Positions 18,547 through 27,586 of a DNA stretch of 64,000 nucleotides are shown here, in pieces. The translations under genes were made by a program, and so were the position numbers. Position 1 is the first letter of the stretch, and every line of letters starts with the position of its first letter. The notes beneath the pieces were generated by a model. That model did not search any database. It had not been told where the DNA came from and worked only from the letters and a program-made list of their open reading frames with translations. Source of the DNA: Prevotella sp. 10(H) (GTDB taxonomy: Bacteria > Bacteroidota > Bacteroidia > Bacteroidales > Dysgonomonadaceae); NCBI RefSeq assembly GCF_000711235.1, contig NZ_JOMI01000009.1, positions 124,001-188,000 of the forward strand. Direction: 5' to 3'.

Positions 18547-18999
18547 ATGAGAGTATTAATCCAGCGCGTATCTCAGGCGTCGGTTACAATAGACGACAAA
18601 ATCAAATCTCAAATAGGAGCCGGAATGCTTATCCTGATTGGGATAGAAGACAGCGATGCCAAGGACGACATAGAGTGGCTCAGTAATAAAATAGTGAGTC
18701 TTCGCATCTTCGATGATAAAGAAGGGGTAATGAATCTTTCGGCAATGGATGGAAATGCAGATATTTTACTAGTCTCACAGTTTACTTTGCACGCTTCTAC
18801 AAAGAAAGGAAATCGTCCTTCATATATCCGCGCATCTAAGCCGGATACGGCTATTCCGCTTTACGAAGCCTTTTGCGACACTTTAAGGGCTAAACTAGGC
18901 AAAGATATAGGAACAGGTGAATTCGGCGCTCATATGCAGGTAGAATTGATAAATGACGGGCCCGTAACAATATGGATGGACTCTAAAGTAAAAGAATGA
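18547..18999 (+). CDS. dtd: D-aminoacyl-tRNA deacylase
   Basis: Dtd hydrolyses D-amino acids (and Gly) mischarged on tRNA. The 150-residue protein matches the family from end to end: MRVLIQRVSQASV at the start, the catalytic SQFTLHASTKKGNRPSY region (SQFTL motif), and the NxGPVT motif NDGPVTIWMDS near the C-terminus. The stop overlaps the start of the mazG-like gene by 4 bp (ATGA), so the two are translationally coupled. Confidence 0.97.
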   Translation: MRVLIQRVSQASVTIDDKIKSQIGAGMLILIGIEDSDAKDDIEWLSNKIVSLRIFDDKEGVMNLSAMDGNADILLVSQFTLHASTKKGNRPSYIRASKPDTAIPLYEAFCDTLRAKLGKDIGTGEFGAHMQVELINDGPVTIWMDSKVKE

Positions 19000-19325
19000 T
19001 GACAATAGAAGAAGCTCAGAAAGAAGTTGACAATTGGATAAAAACGATCGGTGTCCGTTACTTCAGCGAACTCACCAATATGGCTATCCTTACCGAAGAA
19101 GTAGGTGAACTGGCACGTATTATGGCGCGTACATATGGTGACCAGTCATTTAAAAAATCGGATCTGGCAAAAGACCTCGGAGATGAAATGGCCGATGTGC
19201 TATGGGTTCTTATATGCCTTGCTAACCAGACGGGCATAGACCTCACCGAAGCATTCAGAAAGAATCTGGAAAAGAAAACAAACAGAGATAAAAACAGACA
19301 TAAGAATAACGAAAAATTAAAATAA
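18996..19325 (+). CDS. MazG-family nucleotide pyrophosphohydrolase
   Basis: The 109-residue single-domain MazG-like protein has the metal-binding pattern EEVGELAR (about 31-38) and KDLGDEMADVLWVLICLA (about 59-76). The family hydrolyses NTPs or dNTPs to monophosphates, a housecleaning role. It overlaps dtd by 4 bp and is followed 3 bp later by deoC, so the three are very likely one operon. The first two codons are both ATG (18996 and 18999); the overlap favours the first, but either is possible. Confidence 0.88.
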   Translation: MMTIEEAQKEVDNWIKTIGVRYFSELTNMAILTEEVGELARIMARTYGDQSFKKSDLAKDLGDEMADVLWVLICLANQTGIDLTEAFRKNLEKKTNRDKNRHKNNEKLK

Positions 19326-19328
19326 ATC

Positions 19329-20192
19329 ATGGCAGAAATAAACAAATATACAGACACGCTCAAAAAGTATAAAACAGACCTTAAAAACGCTGATATCACC
19401 GATAAAGTGAATGAAATTATCAGTAAAAAATTTGCTCAGAATAATAATAAAGAAGTTTATAAAAGGATCTATTCGTGCATCGACCTTACATCACTGAATA
19501 CTACTGATACAAGAGAGGATATCTGGAAACTAGCCGAAAAAGTAAACGAACAGGACGGCGCATCAGATATTCCCAATGTAGCGGCGATTTGTGTATTTCC
19601 AAACTTTGTGGAAACAGTAAAAGATGCACTGACTGCCGATGTGAAGATTGCATCCGTTGCAGGCGGATTTCCCTCTTCGCAGACCTTTACAGAAGTGAAA
19701 ATAGCCGAAACAGCCCTTGCTGTGGCAAGTGGAGCGGACGAAATAGATACTGTTCTCAATCTCGGATTCTATCTGGATGAAAACTACGAAGAACTGGCCG
19801 AAGAACTCGATGAAATAAAGCATGCCTGCCGTGATGCAAAGCTTAAAGTAATACTGGAAACGGGAGCACTAAAGTCAGCTAAAGATATAATGAAAGCTTC
19901 TCTCCTAGCTCTTTATTCCGGTGCTGACTTCATCAAGACATCGACCGGAAAAGGTTATGAAGGCGCTACACTCGAAGCTGCATATATTATGTGTACGGCA
20001 ATAAAAGAATATGAAGCAAAGACAGGCCGTAAAGCCGGATTCAAAGCTTCCGGCGGTATTTCTACTACCGAAGAGGCTGTTAAATATTACACAATTGTAC
20101 AAGAGGTCTTAGGGAAGGATTATCTGAATAATGAGTATTTCAGGATTGGGGCAAGCAGATTAGCGGACAATTTATTAGAAAGTATAAAATAA
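19329..20192 (+). CDS. deoC: Deoxyribose-phosphate aldolase
   Basis: DeoC cleaves 2-deoxyribose-5-phosphate to glyceraldehyde-3-phosphate and acetaldehyde in deoxynucleoside catabolism. The 287-residue protein is of the longer class. VAAICVFPNFV, IASVAGGFPSS and EIDTVLNLGFYLD mark the barrel. Lysines in VILETGAL and in DFIKTSTGKG (Schiff-base Lys in the latter) are conserved, as is GFKASGGIST. It is third in the dtd-mazG-deoC operon. Confidence 0.96.
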   Translation: MAEINKYTDTLKKYKTDLKNADITDKVNEIISKKFAQNNNKEVYKRIYSCIDLTSLNTTDTREDIWKLAEKVNEQDGASDIPNVAAICVFPNFVETVKDALTADVKIASVAGGFPSSQTFTEVKIAETALAVASGADEIDTVLNLGFYLDENYEELAEELDEIKHACRDAKLKVILETGALKSAKDIMKASLLALYSGADFIKTSTGKGYEGATLEAAYIMCTAIKEYEAKTGRKAGFKASGGISTTEEAVKYYTIVQEVLGKDYLNNEYFRIGASRLADNLLESIK

Positions 20193-20203
20193 ATTACCTG
20201 TAA

Positions 20204-20761
20204 ATGAACATATTGGAAGAAAATAACCAATTCTACAAAATAAGAATAAACAGTTCTGTTCGTTTGGAAATTTATGGTAAAAGTAAAAATAAAATAGTTC
20301 TTAATCTGTTATTAATTACTGCTATAATAGGATATTTGCTGCCATTATTAATTATGTCATTCATCATTGCAGATGATGAGTCTTTAGTTTTTGGGTATTT
20401 TATTTCATTATTAATATTTTGGGGAGTATCATCATATTTATTGAGACTATATCTTTGGAATAGATACGGAAGAGAAATCTTTATCATAAATAAAGAATCC
20501 TTAGAACATTATTTTGATTATAAATTATTTAAGGATAATAGAAAAGAAATTAGATATAACAAGCTGAAAATATATTATTCTTTTGAAGATAAGTTGAATG
20601 ATGCTTCATTGCTAAGAGAGGAAATATGCAAAAAAGAAGTAAGCAGTATCATTTTCGAAATGGATAATAATGATATTTTGTTATCTCGAGACTGCATTCC
20701 AATAACTGAAATAAGAAAAATAGGCAAAATCGTAAATAGAATATTTATATCCAAAAATTAG
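20204..20761 (+). CDS. Hypothetical membrane protein with two TM segments
   Basis: I do not recognise this 185-residue protein. Residues about 31-54 and 61-81 form two hydrophobic helices separated by a short acidic loop. A charged C-terminal domain (about 85-185) is rich in Lys, Ile and Asn and could form a PH-like or YcxB-like soluble domain. It starts 11 bp after deoC on the same strand and may be a fourth operon member. It is more AT-rich in codon use than its neighbours, consistent with a fast-evolving or acquired gene. The frame is intact. Confidence 0.6.
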   Translation: MNILEENNQFYKIRINSSVRLEIYGKSKNKIVLNLLLITAIIGYLLPLLIMSFIIADDESLVFGYFISLLIFWGVSSYLLRLYLWNRYGREIFIINKESLEHYFDYKLFKDNRKEIRYNKLKIYYSFEDKLNDASLLREEICKKEVSSIIFEMDNNDILLSRDCIPITEIRKIGKIVNRIFISKN

Positions 20762-20831
20762 TATCTAACCATTTTATAATTATATATCATCAATATTGAA
20801 TATCTTTATCAATAAATAAAAAAACAATAAT

Positions 20832-21329
20832 ATGGCAACAGCTTATCACAATTTATCGTCATACGATCCCGAAAAAGTTCCGAACGGAGAAGATATGAGA
20901 GTAGGAATCGTCGTTTCGGAGTGGAATGAGGCAGTAACCTCTTCCCTACTCGAAGGCACACTTAAAACGCTTATAAAACATGGTGTAAAGGAAGAAAATA
21001 TCATTATAGACTTTGTTCCCGGAAGCTTCGAACTTATTTTCGGTTCGAAACATATAGTGGAACACAAAGAAGTGGATGCAGTGATTTCCCTCGGCTGTGT
21101 AGTAAGAGGCGATACTCCGCATTTCGACTATGTATGTAGCGGAGTAACGCAAGGCATTGCAGATATGAACATCCGTTACGATATCCCGTTTATCTTCGGA
21201 CTTTTAACTACCGATACCATGCAACAAGCCGAAGATCGTGCCGGAGGCCGTCATGGCAATAAGGGGGATGAATGCGCGGTTACAGCACTAAAAATGATAG
21301 ATTTTTATCGCAGAAATTTGGAAGAATAA
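20832..21329 (+). CDS. ribH: 6,7-dimethyl-8-ribityllumazine synthase
   Basis: RibH condenses the pyrimidine intermediate with 3,4-dihydroxybutanone phosphate in riboflavin synthesis. The 165-residue protein matches the family: [19 protein letters not shown] near the start, DFVPGSFEL, the catalytic region [17 protein letters not shown] with its His, and [18 protein letters not shown]. No other rib genes lie in the window. The -33 and -7 boxes of the downstream tRNA promoter overlap the end of this gene. Confidence 0.97.
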   Translation: MATAYHNLSSYDPEKVPNGEDMRVGIVVSEWNEAVTSSLLEGTLKTLIKHGVKEENIIIDFVPGSFELIFGSKHIVEHKEVDAVISLGCVVRGDTPHFDYVCSGVTQGIADMNIRYDIPFIFGLLTTDTMQQAEDRAGGRHGNKGDECAVTALKMIDFYRRNLEE

Positions 21330-21347
21330 ATAAATATATTACCTTTG
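21317..21347 (+). promoter_or_regulatory. Promoter of the tRNA-Tyr/tRNA-Gly operon
   Basis: TTTG at 21317-21320, exactly 19 bp of spacer, then TACCTTTG at 21340-21347. This is a textbook Bacteroidetes promoter. The -33 box lies inside the 3' end of ribH, and the first tRNA begins 17 bp after the -7 box. Confidence 0.85.
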
Positions 21348-21364
21348 CATTCGCAATTATGCAA

Positions 21365-21450
21365 GGGCAGTTACCAAAGTGGCCAACTGGGGCTGACTGT
21401 AACTCAGCTGACTTACGTCTTCGGAGGTTCGAATCCTTCACTGCCCACCA
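21365..21450 (+). tRNA. tRNA-Tyr (GTA), CCA encoded
   Basis: The acceptor stem GGGCAGT (21365-21371) pairs with ACTGCCC (21440-21446). The anticodon stem GCTGA/TCAGC encloses the loop CTGTAAC with anticodon GTA at 21399-21401. A long variable arm (class II) and a TTCGAATC T-loop are present. Discriminator A (21447) is followed by an encoded CCA (21448-21450). Confidence 0.95.
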
Positions 21451-21456
21451 TACTTT

Positions 21457-21529
21457 GCGGAAGTAGCTCAGTTGATAGAGCATTAGCCTTCCAAGCTGAG
21501 GGTCGCGGGTTTGAGCCCCGTCTTCCGCT
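21457..21529 (+). tRNA. tRNA-Gly (TCC)
   Basis: The 73-nt cloverleaf has acceptor GCGGAAG (21457-21463) with CTTCCGC (21522-21528) and discriminator T, as usual for bacterial tRNA-Gly. The anticodon stem TTAGC/GCTGA encloses the loop CTTCCAA with anticodon TCC at 21490-21492. CCA is not encoded. It lies 6 bp after tRNA-Tyr, so the two are co-transcribed. Confidence 0.95.
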
Positions 21530-21535
21530 CTGATG

Positions 21536-21573
21536 AAGAAGCGATTACAGAAATGTAGCCGCTTCTTATTTTT
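21536..21573 (+). terminator. Intrinsic terminator of the tRNA operon
   Basis: AAGAAGCG (21536-21543) pairs with CGCTTCTT (21560-21567), with extra TACA/TGTA pairing inside. The stem is followed by ATTTTT. Confidence 0.8.
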
Positions 21574-21693
21574 ACATTCCTTGTTAACTAGCCGCTAATA
21601 AGTGGTATTCCTCTATCCTATTTCATAAGCCTCATCTGCCCACAAGAGATTGAATCAACCTTTGCTTAATTATTCTTATACTTAACTTCATCA

Positions 21694-21722
21694 TTTCGGA
21701 CATCTCTGTCCGAAAACGGACA
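21694..21722. promoter_or_regulatory. 22-bp palindrome, candidate enhancer site for the NtrC-type regulator
   Basis: TTTCGGACA (21694-21702), spacer TCTC, TGTCCGAAA (21707-21715): perfect 9-bp inverted arms. A further half-site ACGGACA follows directly (to 21722). It lies about 100 bp upstream of the adaptor gene that opens the efflux operon, whose last genes encode a sigma-54 activator and kinase. The assignment to that regulator is an inference. No convincing -24/-12 (GG-N10-GC) element was found between it and the start codon. Confidence 0.55.
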
Positions 21723-21813
21723 CTCTAAAAACAATATATACACTGAATAATAAACAGTTACCAAAACGGCATATCGATTGATAACAAATAGTAAACACTA
21801 AACACACCGACGA

Positions 21814-23058
21814 ATGGATAGAGAGATACCATTGAGCGTACAACGAAAAGAAAGGCGAAAACAAATATTGAAATACGGAGGCATTTTCGTAGCAGTTGTA
21901 ATTATTATCATTTTCCTCATCAATATGCTTGAAGGATCGCTTTCACTGAAAAGTATTTCCGTAGGAACAGTAGACAGAGGAACTTTGGAAATAACCGTCA
22001 ATGCATCGGGCAGGGTTATACCACTGTCAGAAGAAATAATAGTTTCCCCGATCAACAGCCGTATATTGGAAGTCTATAAGAATGCAGGCGATTCGGTAGA
22101 TGCAGGTGAACCAATTCTGAAACTGGAACTAGCTTCTGTAGAAACCGATTATAAGCAGAAACTGGATGAAAAGGAGATGAAGAAGAGTAAGCTTATCCAG
22201 TCTCAAATCACACTCGATAATAAAATATCGGAAATGCAGATGCAGATGCAGGTAAAAGAAATGAACCTGAGACAAATGCAGACCGAACTGAAGAACGAGC
22301 AATATCTGGACAGCATAGGAGCGAGTACAGCAGATAAAGTACGTCAGGCAGCACTCAATTATGAAGTTGCCAAGCTGGAACTTCAGCAACTTAAACAACA
22401 AATCGAAAACCAGAAGAAAACAGCAACTGCCGAAACAAAAGTTCAGGAACTGGAACTCAGCATTTTTGAAAAATCACTCGCCGAAAGCGCGCGCCTGCTG
22501 AAAGATGCTCGTATCCTCTCGCCACAGAAAGCTACGCTGACATTTGTGAATAACCAGATAGGTTTCCAGGTATCGGCCGGTACACAGATAGCAATTGTGT
22601 CCGATTTAAGCCATTTCAAAGTGGAAGCGGATATTGCCGACAGCTATGCAGAGAAACTCAGCTCAGGTGCAAAAGCAATAATTAAAATCGGACAACTTCA
22701 GCTCGAAGGAACAGTGGTAAATATTACTCCTTCCGTTAAGAATGGAGTCATCACATTTACCGTTATGCTGAAAGAAGCCGGACACCCGCGACTCAGAAGC
22801 GGCCTGAAAACGGACGTTTACGTGTCGCATGGCATACAGGAAGATGCGCTACGTATACCTAACGGCTCTTATTACATCGGGGCGGGAGAATATGATCTCT
22901 GGATAGTAAAAGACGGAGAGGCCGAAAACCGTAAAGTAAAGTTGGGAGAAAGCAGCTTCGAATATGTGGAAGTATTAAACGGACTCGGAGTGGGAGAGAA
23001 GGTCATCATCTCCGATATGAGTGAATATAAAGGCAAAAAAACACTGAAAATAAAATAA
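21814..23058 (+). CDS. HlyD/MacA-family efflux periplasmic adaptor
   Basis: The 414-residue membrane-fusion protein links the inner-membrane ABC transporter to a TolC-like channel. A single N-terminal helix lies at about 21-42. A lipoyl/beta-barrel half follows (RVIPLSEEIIVSPINSRI), then a long coiled coil at about 105-215 rich in Gln, Met, Lys and Glu, then the second lipoyl half (ARILSPQKATLTF) and beta-barrel and MP domains. It is the first gene of the 19-kb locus, 18 bp before the ATPase gene. A 22-bp palindrome lies about 100 bp upstream. Confidence 0.92.
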   Translation: MDREIPLSVQRKERRKQILKYGGIFVAVVIIIIFLINMLEGSLSLKSISVGTVDRGTLEITVNASGRVIPLSEEIIVSPINSRILEVYKNAGDSVDAGEPILKLELASVETDYKQKLDEKEMKKSKLIQSQITLDNKISEMQMQMQVKEMNLRQMQTELKNEQYLDSIGASTADKVRQAALNYEVAKLELQQLKQQIENQKKTATAETKVQELELSIFEKSLAESARLLKDARILSPQKATLTFVNNQIGFQVSAGTQIAIVSDLSHFKVEADIADSYAEKLSSGAKAIIKIGQLQLEGTVVNITPSVKNGVITFTVMLKEAGHPRLRSGLKTDVYVSHGIQEDALRIPNGSYYIGAGEYDLWIVKDGEAENRKVKLGESSFEYVEVLNGLGVGEKVIISDMSEYKGKKTLKIK

Positions 23059-23076
23059 TCTAAAACATTTAGCTTT

Positions 23077-23745
23077 ATGTCAATTATCAATTTACAGGGT
23101 ATAACTAAGATTTACCGCACGAAAGAAGTCGAGACTGTCGCATTGGAAAATGTGAATCTTGAAGTAGAAAAAGGAGATTTCCTTTCTGTAATGGGCCCGT
23201 CGGGATGCGGGAAAAGTACGATGCTCAATATCATGGGACTATTGGATGTAGCCAGTAATGGTAAAGTACTGATAAATAATACCGAAACCAACAATATGAA
23301 GGATAAGGAAATGGCGGAGTTCCGGAATAAGACTTTAGGTTTTGTATTTCAAAGTTTCCATCTGATAAATTCACTTAATGTACTCGACAATGTGGAACTC
23401 CCCCTTCTTTATCGCAAATCGGGTGATAACAGCCGGCACGAAATGGCAAAACAAGTGCTTGAAAAAGTAGGCCTGTCGCACCGTATGAAACACTTTCCTT
23501 CGCAGCTTTCGGGAGGACAATGCCAGCGTGTAGCTATCGCCCGCGCTATTATCGGAAATCCCCAGATTATACTTGCCGATGAACCTACCGGAAACCTCGA
23601 CAGTAAAATGGGAGCGGAAATTATGGATCTGCTTTTCGAACTGAACAACGAAGGAACTACCATAGTAATGGTTACACATGATGAGCATATTGCCAAAACA
23701 ACTAAAAGAATCGTTCGCTTCTTTGACGGAAGAAGAGTAGAATAA
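23077..23745 (+). CDS. MacB/LolD-type ABC transporter ATP-binding protein
   Basis: The 222-residue stand-alone ATPase has Walker A GPSGCGKST at 40-48, the ABC signature LSGGQ at 144-148, Walker B IILADEP at 164-170, the D-loop NLDS and the H-loop MVTHD near 198. All catalytic residues are present. It is of the LolD/MacB subgroup that pairs with FtsX-fold permeases working by mechanotransmission. It is the only ATPase in the locus and is followed 62 bp later by ten permease genes, so it presumably serves all of them. Confidence 0.95.
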   Translation: MSIINLQGITKIYRTKEVETVALENVNLEVEKGDFLSVMGPSGCGKSTMLNIMGLLDVASNGKVLINNTETNNMKDKEMAEFRNKTLGFVFQSFHLINSLNVLDNVELPLLYRKSGDNSRHEMAKQVLEKVGLSHRMKHFPSQLSGGQCQRVAIARAIIGNPQIILADEPTGNLDSKMGAEIMDLLFELNNEGTTIVMVTHDEHIAKTTKRIVRFFDGRRVE

Positions 23746-23807
23746 ACACTATCGTAGTGCTAAACTTAAATCAAATTACTATCAACAGACCGTAAACAAT
23801 ATATCGT

Positions 23808-25064
23808 ATGTATAATACCTACTTCAGACAAGCCATAACTATGCTGAAACAGAATAAGTTTGTCAGCATAATAAGTATTGCAGGTACAGCTTTGGCTATC
23901 ATGATGATAATGGTAGTGATTGTTTCGCGGTCTATTAACAGTATCAGTATTGCGCCCGAAAACAACAGGGATAGAATGTTGTATTCGAAAATACTTCTCA
24001 GGAGCAATCCTAAAGGTGAAACTATGATGAGCCGCGGGCTCGATTACGAGTCTGTAAAGAACTATCTCTCTGTATTGAAAACTCCGGAAAAGATATCAGT
24101 CATATCAAATTATTATAATAATAAAGGTCTGACAAAATCTTCCTATACCAAAAATCGAATAGCTGCCGATCTTAAACAAACTGATGCTGTCTATTGGGAA
24201 TTAATATCACTTTCATTCATCGAAGGTAAGCCATTCACAGAGGCAGACTTCAGTTCAGGAATAAAAAATGCGGTTATAACAGAAGGTTTAGCCCGTAAAT
24301 TGTTCGGTAATAATACTGCTGTAGGAAATACATTCGATCTGGATTTTGTCCCTTACAAGGTAGTAGGAGTAGTGAAAAACGTCTCGAAAGTATTCCAGTT
24401 TGCCTATGCCGATATATGGATACCTTATACAACTAAGGAGGGATATGAGGAATCGGCTTTTATGACTATGATGCTGGCAAAGGATAAAAAAGACTTTGAT
24501 GCTATCAGGGAAGAAGTCAGAGCCTGCGAACGGAGATACAATGCAACAGTACCCAACGGCGAGCATACTATTACATTTATGGGGCCTTACGATCAGGAAA
24601 TACAGAAACTCAATACTTCCAATGTATTCCCTGACGAAAAAGGATATTACAGACGCTTTGTTTTCATCATTATTGTATTGCTATTGGTGCCCGCCATAAA
24701 TCTTTCGGGATTCAGCCTGTCTCGTATCAAAAAACGGACAGAAGAAATAGGTATAAGAAAAGCATTCGGAGCTAAGAAATATACAATCCTTATGCAAGTG
24801 CTTTATGAAAACATGGTGACTTCACTCATTGGAGGAATTATAGGGCTGATACTATCCTACTTCACTGTTTCATGGCTTAAAGAATGGCTGCTTGGAGTTG
24901 GCGCGGATGCCACTATACCTCTTTCCACAGTTGTTTCTATACCGGTATTCTTGGCCGCTTTCTGTGCGTGCATGCTGTTAAATCTTTTATCTTCCGGCAT
25001 ACCTGCATACAGGGCATCTAAAATGACAATTGTAGACTCACTCACCAAAAAAGAAGCACAATGA
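23808..25064 (+). CDS. ABC transporter permease, A-type, pair 1
   Basis: The 418-residue FtsX/MacB-like permease has one N-terminal TM helix (about 18-40), a MacB-type periplasmic core domain (about 45-280) and a C-terminal three-TM FtsX domain starting near 285. EEIGIRKAFGAKKY follows TM2. The stop overlaps the start of the B1 gene by 4 bp (ATGA). It follows the shared ATPase gene after 62 bp. It should form half of a heterodimeric permease with the adjacent B-type protein. Confidence 0.92.
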   Translation: MYNTYFRQAITMLKQNKFVSIISIAGTALAIMMIMVVIVSRSINSISIAPENNRDRMLYSKILLRSNPKGETMMSRGLDYESVKNYLSVLKTPEKISVISNYYNNKGLTKSSYTKNRIAADLKQTDAVYWELISLSFIEGKPFTEADFSSGIKNAVITEGLARKLFGNNTAVGNTFDLDFVPYKVVGVVKNVSKVFQFAYADIWIPYTTKEGYEESAFMTMMLAKDKKDFDAIREEVRACERRYNATVPNGEHTITFMGPYDQEIQKLNTSNVFPDEKGYYRRFVFIIIVLLLVPAINLSGFSLSRIKKRTEEIGIRKAFGAKKYTILMQVLYENMVTSLIGGIIGLILSYFTVSWLKEWLLGVGADATIPLSTVVSIPVFLAAFCACMLLNLLSSGIPAYRASKMTIVDSLTKKEAQ

Positions 25065-26314
25065 ACCTGAAACATATACTAAAAATAATCTGGACAGAAC
25101 GTTATCAGAATATCTGGCTGCTGGTAGAGTTAGTTATAATTTTCTGTATCCTGTGGTTTTGCTCCGACTACCTTTTCTTCATGACTAAAAGGGCAATGGA
25201 GCCATTAGGTCTGGACATAAAACATACTTACAAGGTAGATATAGGTATACGCAACGATGCAAAGCACCAATTCTCAGATGAAGAAAAACTACCGCTGCTA
25301 TATGAAGATTTCAACACATTACTCGATAAAATAAAGAGCTATGAAGCAGTAGAAGATGTATGCATTTCAAATCTCAGCTATCCTTATACCGGTGCCTATA
25401 GCGGAAATATGGTTACTGTAGATACGGTTTCGGAACATGCCAGAATAGAAATAGTTTCGCCTGAGTTTTTCAATGTTTTCAGAATCAATTTCGAAAAAGG
25501 CAAACCATTCGAATTGAACGAGAAGAAAGTAGTCATAAGCGCAAACAGCGATGGAACTTTCATAGGGCATCCTGTAAATCAGGTCGAGATTGTTTCCGAA
25601 GGTAAAGAAGGCGAAAAAACTACCTTCCATGTTTCGGGTGTGGCAAATAAAGTTAAAAGAAGTGAATACCAGCAAGCCGGCAGAATACTTTATAAACCTA
25701 TAAACAAGAAATCACCGGGAGTTTTCTATTCAGATATTTGCATCAGGATAAAACCGGGCATGGATAAAAATTTCGTTCAGGAATTCACCGAGAATATGGA
25801 AACACGCCTCGATGTAGGACCTTTCTTTCTGACTAGCGTAACGCCTATGAGTGATATAAGGAAAGAATATCTGGACTGGACCGGATACGCCAATCAACTG
25901 AAGAGCGTATATTCTGTAACTACATTCCTCATCATAAACATATTCCTCGGAATATTGGGAACTTTCTGGTTCAGGATGTCATCGCGGCGCAGCGAGATAG
26001 GCCTGCGCATAGCTCTTGGTGCAAGTAAAGCCAATGTAAGGCGTATGTATATCTGTGAAACGGTAATGATACTTTTCATCGCCAGCATAATAGGCCAGAT
26101 AATCTGCCTGAATATAGGGGCTACCGATTTACTGAAAGAAATTGGAGTACCTGTAATCGACCGCTCAGAAGAAGGTTTGATTACTATCCAGTCGTTTATC
26201 AATTATGGACTGACATTCTCGTTCCTTGCCATCATAGCTATTATTGCTGTATGGTTCCCCGCCTATGCGGCAAGCAGGACACAGCCGGTCGTTGCTTTAA
26301 GATACGAAGACTAA
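25061..26314 (+). CDS. ABC transporter permease, B-type, pair 1
   Basis: The 417-residue permease has TM1 at about 20-38, a periplasmic domain, and a C-terminal FtsX domain with RRSEIGLRIALGAS after TM2. Its tail (VWFPAYAASRTQPVVALRYED) differs from the other four B proteins, making it the outlier of the B group. Its start overlaps the A1 stop by 4 bp, indicating coupled translation of the pair. Confidence 0.92.
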   Translation: MNLKHILKIIWTERYQNIWLLVELVIIFCILWFCSDYLFFMTKRAMEPLGLDIKHTYKVDIGIRNDAKHQFSDEEKLPLLYEDFNTLLDKIKSYEAVEDVCISNLSYPYTGAYSGNMVTVDTVSEHARIEIVSPEFFNVFRINFEKGKPFELNEKKVVISANSDGTFIGHPVNQVEIVSEGKEGEKTTFHVSGVANKVKRSEYQQAGRILYKPINKKSPGVFYSDICIRIKPGMDKNFVQEFTENMETRLDVGPFFLTSVTPMSDIRKEYLDWTGYANQLKSVYSVTTFLIINIFLGILGTFWFRMSSRRSEIGLRIALGASKANVRRMYICETVMILFIASIIGQIICLNIGATDLLKEIGVPVIDRSEEGLITIQSFINYGLTFSFLAIIAIIAVWFPAYAASRTQPVVALRYED

Positions 26315-26332
26315 CTATTAAAGAACAAAAAC

Positions 26333-27583
26333 ATGTACAAGGTATATTTCAAACAAGCCATATCGATGCTGAAACAAAACAGGTTTATCAGCATAATAAC
26401 TATTGCAGGAACAGCACTGGCTATTATGATGATAATGGTTCTTATTGTCAGCGAATCTATCAAAAATATAAGCATATCCCCCGAAGCTAACCGCGAAAGG
26501 ACTATGTACTTCTGGCACGAGATAAAAAACAGGAAAAACGGACAGGGAACAAATACCAACGGAGTAATCAGTTATTATGTGTATAAAAACTACCTGTCGG
26601 AAATAAAGACTCCCGAACTTATCAGTATCCAAAACAACGCATGGAATAAAAGTCAGGTTACAGCAAACGAAAGTTCAAAGGATAGGGTTGCATTTGAATT
26701 AAAGTCTACTGATGCCAATTTCTGGAAACTGATGTCCCTTTCTTTTATCGAAGGGAATCCTTTCACTGAAGAGGATTTTCAGGCAGGACTGAAAAAGGCT
26801 GTAATATCGGAGAAAGTAGCAAAAAGGCTGTATGGAAATGAAAGTGCTATGGGGAAAACGATAAACATCGATTTTAAAAATTATACTGTAGCAGGTATTG
26901 TAAAAAATGTAGCTCCGATATTTAAATATGCCACTTCTGATATTTATATACCGTATACATCCCGCCAGAAATATGAAGAGGGGTCTTACCAAGTCTTATT
27001 CTTAGCAGCAGATAAAAACGATTTTGACAAAATATCGGAAGAGGTCAGGGCAGCCGAACGCAAATTTAATTCTACAGATGAAGAATGGAATCTGACCCTG
27101 AACGGCCCTTACAGTCATTCTACACATTTACTTAAGAATTCTACGGACGGCCCAGATGTAAAAGGAAATACACGGAAAATTGTCTTTGTTCTGGCTGTCT
27201 TACTCTTTGTTCCTGCTATAAATTTATCCAGCTTCAGCCTCTCGAGGATAAAAAGGCGTATGGAAGAAATAGGTGTAAGAAAAGCATTCGGGGCAAAAAA
27301 ATATATCATCCTGATACAGGTACTATACGAGAACCTTATTACTTCACTTATAGGAGGGATTATAGGACTGATACTGTCTTTTGCAGTAGTCATATGGCTG
27401 AAACAATGGTTGCTGGGTGTAGGTCAGGAAACAGCAATACCTTTGAATAGTCTTGTATCTGCGCCTGTTTTCATTGCTGTATTTTTAGCATGTGTGCTGC
27501 TGAATCTTCTCTCTGCCGGTATTCCGGCCTACAGGGCCTCTAAAGTCAATATAGTCGATTCTCTTAACCGAAATAACATTTAA
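26333..27583 (+). CDS. ABC transporter permease, A-type, pair 2
   Basis: The 416-residue permease has the same layout as A1: TM1 near 18-40 with SIITIAGTALAIMMIMV, a large periplasmic domain, and an FtsX domain with MEEIGVRKAFGAKKY. It starts 18 bp after B1 and ends 3 bp before B2. It is closest in its N-terminal helix to A3 (ITIAGTALAI), in contrast to the ITIIGTALAI of A4 and A5. Confidence 0.92.
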   Translation: MYKVYFKQAISMLKQNRFISIITIAGTALAIMMIMVLIVSESIKNISISPEANRERTMYFWHEIKNRKNGQGTNTNGVISYYVYKNYLSEIKTPELISIQNNAWNKSQVTANESSKDRVAFELKSTDANFWKLMSLSFIEGNPFTEEDFQAGLKKAVISEKVAKRLYGNESAMGKTINIDFKNYTVAGIVKNVAPIFKYATSDIYIPYTSRQKYEEGSYQVLFLAADKNDFDKISEEVRAAERKFNSTDEEWNLTLNGPYSHSTHLLKNSTDGPDVKGNTRKIVFVLAVLLFVPAINLSSFSLSRIKRRMEEIGVRKAFGAKKYIILIQVLYENLITSLIGGIIGLILSFAVVIWLKQWLLGVGQETAIPLNSLVSAPVFIAVFLACVLLNLLSAGIPAYRASKVNIVDSLNRNNI

Positions 27584-27586
27584 CCC

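Noticed and set aside
21272-21533. Small open frames across the tRNA genes
   Set aside because: They coincide with well-formed tRNA-Tyr and tRNA-Gly cloverleafs and have no coding features.
21568-21813. Sigma-54 -24/-12 promoter for the efflux operon
   Set aside because: I looked for GG-N10-GC between the palindrome and the adaptor start and also upstream of it. The nearest candidate, around TTTGCT at 21660, lacks the invariant GG, so no promoter is called.
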